Assembly: GCA_015522885.1 (NCBI GenBank)
Contig: WALJ01000082.1
Span: 1 to 18,530 of the forward strand
Direction of reading: 5' to 3'
DNA length: 18,530 nucleotides
From: Thermoplasmata archaeon
GTDB lineage: Archaea; Thermoplasmatota; Thermoplasmata; WALJ01
Shown: positions 14,218 to 18,530 of the stretch, in pieces
How positions within the stretch are numbered: the stretch's first letter is position 1
Layout: each line of letters opens with the position of its first letter
The notes under the pieces: model-generated
The model's input: the letters and a program-made list of their open reading frames with translations, nothing else
What the model was told of the DNA's origin: nothing
Database searches by the model: none
Translations under genes and position numbers: made by a program

Positions 14218-14388
14218 AGTCGCCGACCTAACTTTGTTAACTTATATCATATGCAATACGGGTGCTGCGAAGAACGAGAGTTCCGAGTTTGCCCTCCGTG
14301 AGGGGGCTTAATCAGCTCGGCGACTGCTAGTCAGAGACATCATTAGTTTAGAAGGTTATGTCTCTGACTATAATTTCCGTACTCTACA
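14218..14388 (+). ncRNA. candidate structured RNA, copy 2
   Basis: The core 14260-14307 aligns without gaps to copy 1 (140-187): GGGTG, NNN, CGA, hairpin 1 (GAAC GAGA GTTC, 14272-14283), CGAGTTT, hairpin 2 (GCCCTC with GGGGGC, 14291-14307, five-base loop). The 19-nt tail (14370-14388) is identical. This copy also has two extra stems. One is a 9-bp long-range pair, AGTCGCCGA (14218-14226) with TCGGCGACT (14317-14325), enclosing both hairpins. The other is a perfect 13-bp hairpin, 14328-14340 with 14358-14370, directly before the tail. The element fills the space between the divergent UPF0282 and PPC genes. No ORF is supported here. RNA family unknown; the 5' end and the promoter (possibly CTTATATC or AATTATAG nearby) are uncertain. 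Confidence 0.5.
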
Positions 14389-14412
14389 AACACGGCATCT
14401 CCAGAAAAAGAC

Positions 14413-14420
14413 TTAAATAG
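14413..14420 (+). promoter_or_regulatory. TATA box of the leaderless PPC-domain gene
   Basis: TTAAATAG follows a purine-rich BRE-like GAAAAAGAC and is centred about 23 nt before ATG 14439. The gene downstream therefore starts after the structured element and is not translated from its leader. Confidence 0.6.
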
Positions 14421-14438
14421 TTGTTCCTATTTTAAACC

Positions 14439-14864
14439 ATGAAATCCAGAAGAGAAGGCCCTCTGCTGATACTGATACTCGAAGACGGTGAAGACCTGTT
14501 TTTCTCGCTGGAAGAAGCGCTCTCCGCCAACGATGTCACTTCGGGAGTGATACTCACAGGAATAGGAATGCTCAGGGACTTCGAGATAGGATATTATGAC
14601 GGAAAGGAGTATCGGAAAAAGCGGATGAAAGAGGCGCATGAACTGGTTGCGATGCACGGAAGCATAGCTCACATAGAGGTTCGGACCAGCCTCCACATCC
14701 ATGCGGCTCTGGCAAATGACAGACACGAGATAATAGGCGGGCATCTGTTCGGCGGGACCGTAGGCATCGTCAACGAAATAAGCATAGCAGTCATGGATTC
14801 CGTGAAATTGACACGGACACCCGAGGAGCGCACGGGATTGAGATTGCTCGATTTCACCGATTAG
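14439..14864 (+). CDS. PPC domain (DUF296) protein
   Basis: 141 residues. A single PPC/DUF296 domain fills the protein, the usual form in prokaryotes. The conserved metal-site region is visible: LHIHAALAND (His86, His88) and GGHLFGGTV (100-108, His102). In structures of family members these histidines bind zinc in a trimer. PPC domains in plants are linked to AT-hook DNA-binding proteins, but the archaeal role is unknown, so DNA binding should not be assumed. The gene begins a run of plus-strand genes and has its own TATA box. Confidence 0.88.
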   Translation: MKSRREGPLLILILEDGEDLFFSLEEALSANDVTSGVILTGIGMLRDFEIGYYDGKEYRKKRMKEAHELVAMHGSIAHIEVRTSLHIHAALANDRHEIIGGHLFGGTVGIVNEISIAVMDSVKLTRTPEERTGLRLLDFTD

Positions 14865-14866
14865 AC

Positions 14867-14874
14867 TTTTATAC
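14867..14874 (+). promoter_or_regulatory. TATA box of the leaderless DUF6015-like gene
   Basis: TTTTATAC lies just after the stop of the PPC gene and is centred about 27 nt before ATG 14897, the classical spacing for a leaderless transcript. ATG 14887 lies in another frame and is not used. Confidence 0.6.
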
Positions 14875-14896
14875 CTCATCTTTATTATGCCGCACA

Positions 14897-15271
14897 ATGA
14901 AAAGAGTATCCAGAGACATCCTCATCAGGGCCCTCGAGAACACGATAGGAACGCAGGGCATCCCCCGGAAGGCCATAGAAAGCCTCGCAGACTACATACT
15001 GGAGCTTTTCGGGTTCGAGGAAGCGATATCGGACGAAATGCTCGGCCCTTACGACAGAGACATATTCTACATGCTGGAGGACGAGGGCATATTGAGCACG
15101 GACATGGACGAGGTGCCAGTCAAACACGGAAGAAAGTGGATGATACACTACTGGAGGCTCAGGATCGATGTTATACTGGCGCTCGCCTCCGAAACAGAAG
15201 AAGGTGAAGAGAAAAAGGAATACAATGTTTACGAAGATGAAGAACTCTGGAAAAGGGACGGAAAAGAATGA
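14897..15271 (+). CDS. DUF6015-like archaeal protein
   Basis: 124 residues. The body has a helical N-terminal part (ILIRALENTIGTQGIPRKAIESL), then LADYILELFGFEE, GPYDRDIFYMLEDEGIL and HGRKWMIHYWRL, which I recognise as the pattern of an uncharacterised archaeal family (DUF6015). The last 20 or so residues are very acidic and lysine-rich. A winged-helix-like fold is possible from the helix pattern, but no function is known. It overlaps the PP-loop gene by ATGA, so cotranslation with the tRNA-sulfur gene is likely. Confidence 0.7.
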   Translation: MKRVSRDILIRALENTIGTQGIPRKAIESLADYILELFGFEEAISDEMLGPYDRDIFYMLEDEGILSTDMDEVPVKHGRKWMIHYWRLRIDVILALASETEEGEEKKEYNVYEDEELWKRDGKE

Positions 15272-15900
15272 AGCTCATAGCACTTATCTCCGGAGGAATA
15301 GACTCACCGGTCGCCGTGCATCTGATGCTGAACAAAGGGTACGATATCATAGCCCTGCACATGGACAACAGGCCGTTCACGGATGATGCCCAGATCGAGA
15401 AAGTGAAGGCGCTCGTGAGAAGGCTGGAGGAGGTACATGAAACGGAGATACCGCTGTATATGGCACCGCACGGCATTCCCACGCAGGAGAGCATTGCTAG
15501 GAACTGCACCAGAAGATATCAGTGTGTCCTATGCAGGAGGATGATGTTTCGATCTGGAGAGGCATTCGCAAAAAAGACAGGTGCGGATGCCCTTCTTACC
15601 GGAGAATCACTGGGGCAGGTTGCGTCCCAAACGCTGAAGAACATATATGCGGAATCTCAGGCTATCGACATTCCGGTGATAAGGCCGCTGATAGGCTTCG
15701 ACAAGGAAGAGATAGTGCGGATTGCCAAGGAGATATGCACCTACGAGATATCCATAATCCCGTCAAAAGGATGCGAACTTGCACCGAAAAGGCCGAGCAT
15801 CGGCGCTAGGCTGAAGGACATCTTGAAGGAGGAGGAAAAGATAGCTCCGAAAGAGATAACGGAGAAGGTCATGAAGGGAGTGATGAGGGTTGAAGTATAA
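15268..15900 (+). CDS. ThiI-type PP-loop sulfurtransferase lacking THUMP
   Basis: 210 residues, about half of full-length ThiI. The PP-loop SGGIDS is at 8-13. The family features CTRRYQCVLCRRMM (Cys80, Cys86, Cys89), TGESLGQVASQT (111-122) and RPLIGFDKEEI (139-149) are all present. Cys169 in SKGCELAPKRPS matches the catalytic Cys of ThiI (Cys344 in E. coli). ThiI makes 4-thiouridine at position 8 of tRNA by adenylating the uridine. The N-terminal ferredoxin-like and THUMP domains that bind tRNA are missing, and so is a rhodanese domain. ATG 15268 overlaps the upstream stop, so no N-terminal part has been lost by miscalling. A partner supplying RNA binding is likely. Confidence 0.9.
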   Translation: MKLIALISGGIDSPVAVHLMLNKGYDIIALHMDNRPFTDDAQIEKVKALVRRLEEVHETEIPLYMAPHGIPTQESIARNCTRRYQCVLCRRMMFRSGEAFAKKTGADALLTGESLGQVASQTLKNIYAESQAIDIPVIRPLIGFDKEEIVRIAKEICTYEISIIPSKGCELAPKRPSIGARLKDILKEEEKIAPKEITEKVMKGVMRVEV

Positions 15901-16054
15901 GGTGGTGAGGCTCCGGAGGCCGAGCGCCGCAGTGGAAGCGGTCCCGGAGAAAAAAGGGAACCTTGACCTTTACGGGCTGGAAGAAAGGCTCAGGTCGGAA
16001 GCATTGCTCCGGGAGGGCATCGAAAAATTTATTAATAACATAGTAGTTATATGA
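15890..16054 (+). CDS. small conserved-looking ORF, unknown
   Basis: 54 codons starting at TTG 15890, which overlaps the end of the PP-loop gene. GGAGTGAT (about 15877-15884) is a good Shine-Dalgarno site 5 nt upstream. The product is MKYKVVRLRRPSAAVEAVPE followed by a mixed-charge helix (LYGLEERLRSEALLREGIEKFI). GTG 15902 is an alternative start. Amino acid use looks protein-like, and the ORF fills what would otherwise be a 150-base gap. It ends where the next gene may begin (ATGA at 16051). I recognise no family; it could also be a non-coding gap with a promoter. Confidence 0.45.
   Translation: MKYKVVRLRRPSAAVEAVPEKKGNLDLYGLEERLRSEALLREGIEKFINNIVVI
16028..16037 (+). promoter_or_regulatory. 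TATA box of the beta-propeller gene
   Basis: TTTATTAATA follows CGAAAAA, a BRE-like purine run. The usual spacing places the transcript start near 16055-16058, so translation may start at ATG 16066 rather than 16051. Confidence 0.45.
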
Positions 16055-18530
16055 ATCGTGAAAAAATGAAACCGAGAACGCTGGCTCTCCTCGCCGTACC
16101 GCTTCTGTGTCTCCCTGTCTTTTCAGGGATGGGGAGCGCGGTGGAGGGCGAGCCCGTGCAGGTGGACTACTACTGGAACGGAGAAACGGGCATAAACCTG
16201 AACCATACGGTCTATGACAGGCCCGAGGGAATACTTCAGGACGGGGGCAGCCTCAATGAGCGGGTGGAAACGGGGGATACAGGGCAGAACTATCTGGAGA
16301 GCGTCTATCTTGCCACAGGGGCATATCACAAGGGCATCGTAACCCTGAGCCCCATCGACGGTTCTTTTCATCAAAACCAGATATCCGATGTCATACCCTC
16401 TGATTTCGGCGATATTGTCGCCAGTCCCGCAATATATTCCATAAAGGGAAATACCATGCACAATGCCACGATTTTCATCGCTTCTCTCAAAGGCAATGTG
16501 ATGGCGGTTAATGCGAGCGTGGTATGGCCCAACCCCATGGGCTCCGATGCACAGCAGACAGTCTATGACGTTGATTACTCTCCGGTCTGGAATGTTCATT
16601 TGAATGGTTCCGTGGCCTGCGCTCCGTCTGTTTTTTACGGGAAAGACGGGAATCACTCTGCAGACAGGATTATTTTTGCTACCGAGAGCGGCGATGTGAA
16701 GGTGTACTCGCCGCAGGGGAAAATGCTATGGAACGTATCGTTGAATGGCAGCGGTTTTTTCTCGCCCGTGCCAGACGAATATGACAATCTTGTTATCGTA
16801 GGCAGCGGAAACGGATATCTTCGGGGAATCAATGCGAGCAGCGGAGAAATCGTATGGAACAAAATGTTCGCAGACGTCACGGCTCTGAAACTGTCTTCCA
16901 GATACAGGGACAACGGCGGAGGAACGGCACTGCTCGCTGCTACCAGAGATGGGAAGATACTCAAGATAGATCCGAGAAACGGAGGGCTGAAAAATCAGAT
17001 GATTTTATGGGAAGCTTGTCCGGTAAACTCTCTTTTCGTAACTCATGACGGAGGAAGCATATATGCGGGCATCTCTGTGATTATGAACGGCACATGGCTG
17101 GGAAAGGGAAGAATTTATTTCATAGATGCCTCAAGAATGGAGATAAAATGGTATCAGAACACCAGCGGAAATCTTTCGGGAGATTTGATATTTACCGATT
17201 CTCTGGGATATGCATGTGCGGTTACGGATTCCGGTTATTTCTACGAATTCGACAACATGGGAAGAATAGCAGCTAAATTCACACTTTCGGCGGAACCTTT
17301 TCCTTACCTTCTTTTCGCACCGTACATTCCCGGGCATCTGGCAAGCGGTTTTATTGTGGTATCGGAGAACGGCAGGGCGATATCCTTTTCCCACATCATC
17401 GTTTACTACGGCTCTCCTGCGGAGCCCCTCATATCCCATCACTATGAAGAAAAGGCCCTTTGGAATCCAGGAGATTCATGGGGATACAAATGGAGCATGG
17501 ATTTTGCCAGAGATAAGAAGCATCTCTTCTTCAATGAGAGCTATCGGTCAGCCAATTACACCATGACCGGAAAAGAAGGGGGATATTCAAAGATGATGTT
17601 TATAAAATATATCGGAAAGGACAATTACGGCTACCGCTTCGATTTCAAGGGAGGAGCCTATGCAAAGGGAAATATTTTGTTGAATATTATAGAGACATAC
17701 ACTTATGGAGGAAGAGAAAACACAATGGAAACAAACTATTCGATTGACATCTATCGCTACGAATACACATTCAACGGCAGTTTCTGGCTCGATACGGGCA
17801 GTTATGCGGATTCAAAAGGAGAGAGGGTCTATTTCGGCGTCTCGAGGGAGAAGATGGACATGGAATATGTCTCGAAAACGAGGATTGACTCGGATTATCT
17901 CTTTTCATGGTATCACCGCAACTATTCGTATATGAACGAGGATAACATCCTTTTGAGAAATTTCACCCTCGAATATCAGCCTTCGGTGCCTTTCATCCCT
18001 CTGAAAGGGCCGGCTTTTTACCAAGGTATATATCATGCGATACAGTATTCGGGATATATATCCTCACATTTTGAGATGGTCGATGAGACAGGGCGAAACT
18101 ACACCATGGGCCACAGTGGGATTGTCTCCGACCACACATCCATGTATCTGCCCGTGAACACCTCCGTGAATGACACCTATCTGCTTCCCCGAATCCCCCT
18201 GCTTCCAGAGTTCATAGCCGCGATTGCTTCCGGAAACGGCGGTTATTCATGGTCCCTCACACCGTTCTCAGTCGTGGGCCACTATGAAAACGGATTTTAC
18301 GGAAACATCTCGGAACCGTTCATCATATCCCACCACTTCTCTGTTTCCAGTCTTTACATAAATTCTTCATCCGCCACGGAGGAAGAGGTTGACAACTATC
18401 TTAAAAACAAGGCCGCATACACTCCGGGGATTTCCGAGCAGAACCCGGAATCGGACTGGCTTATGGTTGCGGTGCTTGCTACCGTTCTCCTACTCGCAGC
18501 CATTCTTTCTTTTGCGCTCCTCTACAGAAA
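16051..18530 (+). CDS. large secreted PQQ-like beta-propeller protein, partial at window end
   Basis: Open for 826 codons to the window edge with no stop. ATG 16051 overlaps the previous stop; ATG 16066 fits the TATA box better and gives a cleaner signal peptide (MKPRT, hydrophobic core LALLAVPLLCLPVF, then GSA before VEG). Residues about 60-420 hold PQQ/YWTD-like blades: GDVKVYSPQGKMLWNVSL (from 214), NGYLRGINASSGEIVWN (from 254), DGKILKIDPRNGG (from 300), GRIYFIDASRMEIKWYQN (from 353). A second, beta-rich region of unknown type follows (about 430-790), with repeated aromatic and Asn-X-Ser/Thr positions. Residues 803-824 form a membrane helix ending in Tyr-Arg-Lys, so the gene probably stops shortly after the window. 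Catalytic PQQ residues were not identified; a cell-surface structural or binding role is inferred. Confidence 0.85.
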   Translation, partial: MNREKMKPRTLALLAVPLLCLPVFSGMGSAVEGEPVQVDYYWNGETGINLNHTVYDRPEGILQDGGSLNERVETGDTGQNYLESVYLATGAYHKGIVTLSPIDGSFHQNQISDVIPSDFGDIVASPAIYSIKGNTMHNATIFIASLKGNVMAVNASVVWPNPMGSDAQQTVYDVDYSPVWNVHLNGSVACAPSVFYGKDGNHSADRIIFATESGDVKVYSPQGKMLWNVSLNGSGFFSPVPDEYDNLVIVGSGNGYLRGINASSGEIVWNKMFADVTALKLSSRYRDNGGGTALLAATRDGKILKIDPRNGGLKNQMILWEACPVNSLFVTHDGGSIYAGISVIMNGTWLGKGRIYFIDASRMEIKWYQNTSGNLSGDLIFTDSLGYACAVTDSGYFYEFDNMGRIAAKFTLSAEPFPYLLFAPYIPGHLASGFIVVSENGRAISFSHIIVYYGSPAEPLISHHYEEKALWNPGDSWGYKWSMDFARDKKHLFFNESYRSANYTMTGKEGGYSKMMFIKYIGKDNYGYRFDFKGGAYAKGNILLNIIETYTYGGRENTMETNYSIDIYRYEYTFNGSFWLDTGSYADSKGERVYFGVSREKMDMEYVSKTRIDSDYLFSWYHRNYSYMNEDNILLRNFTLEYQPSVPFIPLKGPAFYQGIYHAIQYSGYISSHFEMVDETGRNYTMGHSGIVSDHTSMYLPVNTSVNDTYLLPRIPLLPEFIAAIASGNGGYSWSLTPFSVVGHYENGFYGNISEPFIISHHFSVSSLYINSSSATEEEVDNYLKNKAAYTPGISEQNPESDWLMVAVLATVLLLAAILSFALLYR

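Noticed and set aside
14370..14388. H/ACA guide RNA reading of the tail, which ends in ACA about 15 nt after a stem
   Set aside because: No lower stem can be formed between the tail and the 5' side of the hairpin, and an identical guide sequence in two otherwise different copies would be unusual.

Overview
The window looks like a chromosomal segment of a euryarchaeon, most probably of the Thermoplasmatota. Evidence: an ftsZ-secE-spt5-rpl11 cluster in the archaeal order, archaeal-type eL40, a TrmI tRNA m1A methyltransferase, a UPF0282 metallo-beta-lactamase protein and a PUA/PAPS-reductase/ferredoxin protein found mainly in archaea. Codons are rich in AGA, AGG and ATA. Promoters are archaeal TATA boxes, several about 23-27 nt upstream of a start codon, which implies leaderless mRNAs. 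Other starts carry GGTGA-type Shine-Dalgarno sites. The assignment to Thermoplasmatota is an inference.

Layout. 1-280: non-coding, hairpin-rich, with the first copy (140-209) of a structured element. 290-3236: a long coiled-coil protein with a degenerate KaiC/RecA-like domain, then trmI. 3258-4142 (minus): a secreted, C-terminally anchored protein of unknown function. 4327-8315: a membrane protein with a zinc ribbon, a VanZ-like protein, a CoA-disulfide-reductase/NADH-oxidase type flavoprotein that seems to start at CTG, and an HD phosphohydrolase. 8330-10132 (minus): the zinc-ribbon/PUA/PAPS-reductase-like/ferredoxin protein. 10445-13348: ftsZ, secE, spt5, rpl11 and the 49-aa eL40 gene. 13349-14185 (minus): UPF0282 hydrolase. 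14186-14438: second copy of the structured element. 14439-16054: a PPC/DUF296 protein, a DUF6015-like protein, a ThiI-type PP-loop protein without THUMP, and a 54-codon ORF. 16051 to the end: a large secreted PQQ-like beta-propeller protein whose C-terminal membrane anchor falls at the window edge.

Most of the window is housekeeping: division, protein export, transcription elongation, translation, tRNA modification and sulfur/redox chemistry. No transposase, phage gene, CRISPR array or tRNA was seen.

The most unusual signal is the pair of non-coding elements at 140-209 and 14260-14388. They share a GGGTG block, two adjacent hairpins of equal geometry with paired (compensatory) base changes, and an identical 19-nt tail. 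This looks like a dispersed family of structured RNAs that I cannot match to a known family. The second most useful point is the CTG start of the flavoprotein, which start-codon-based gene callers would truncate by 57 residues.
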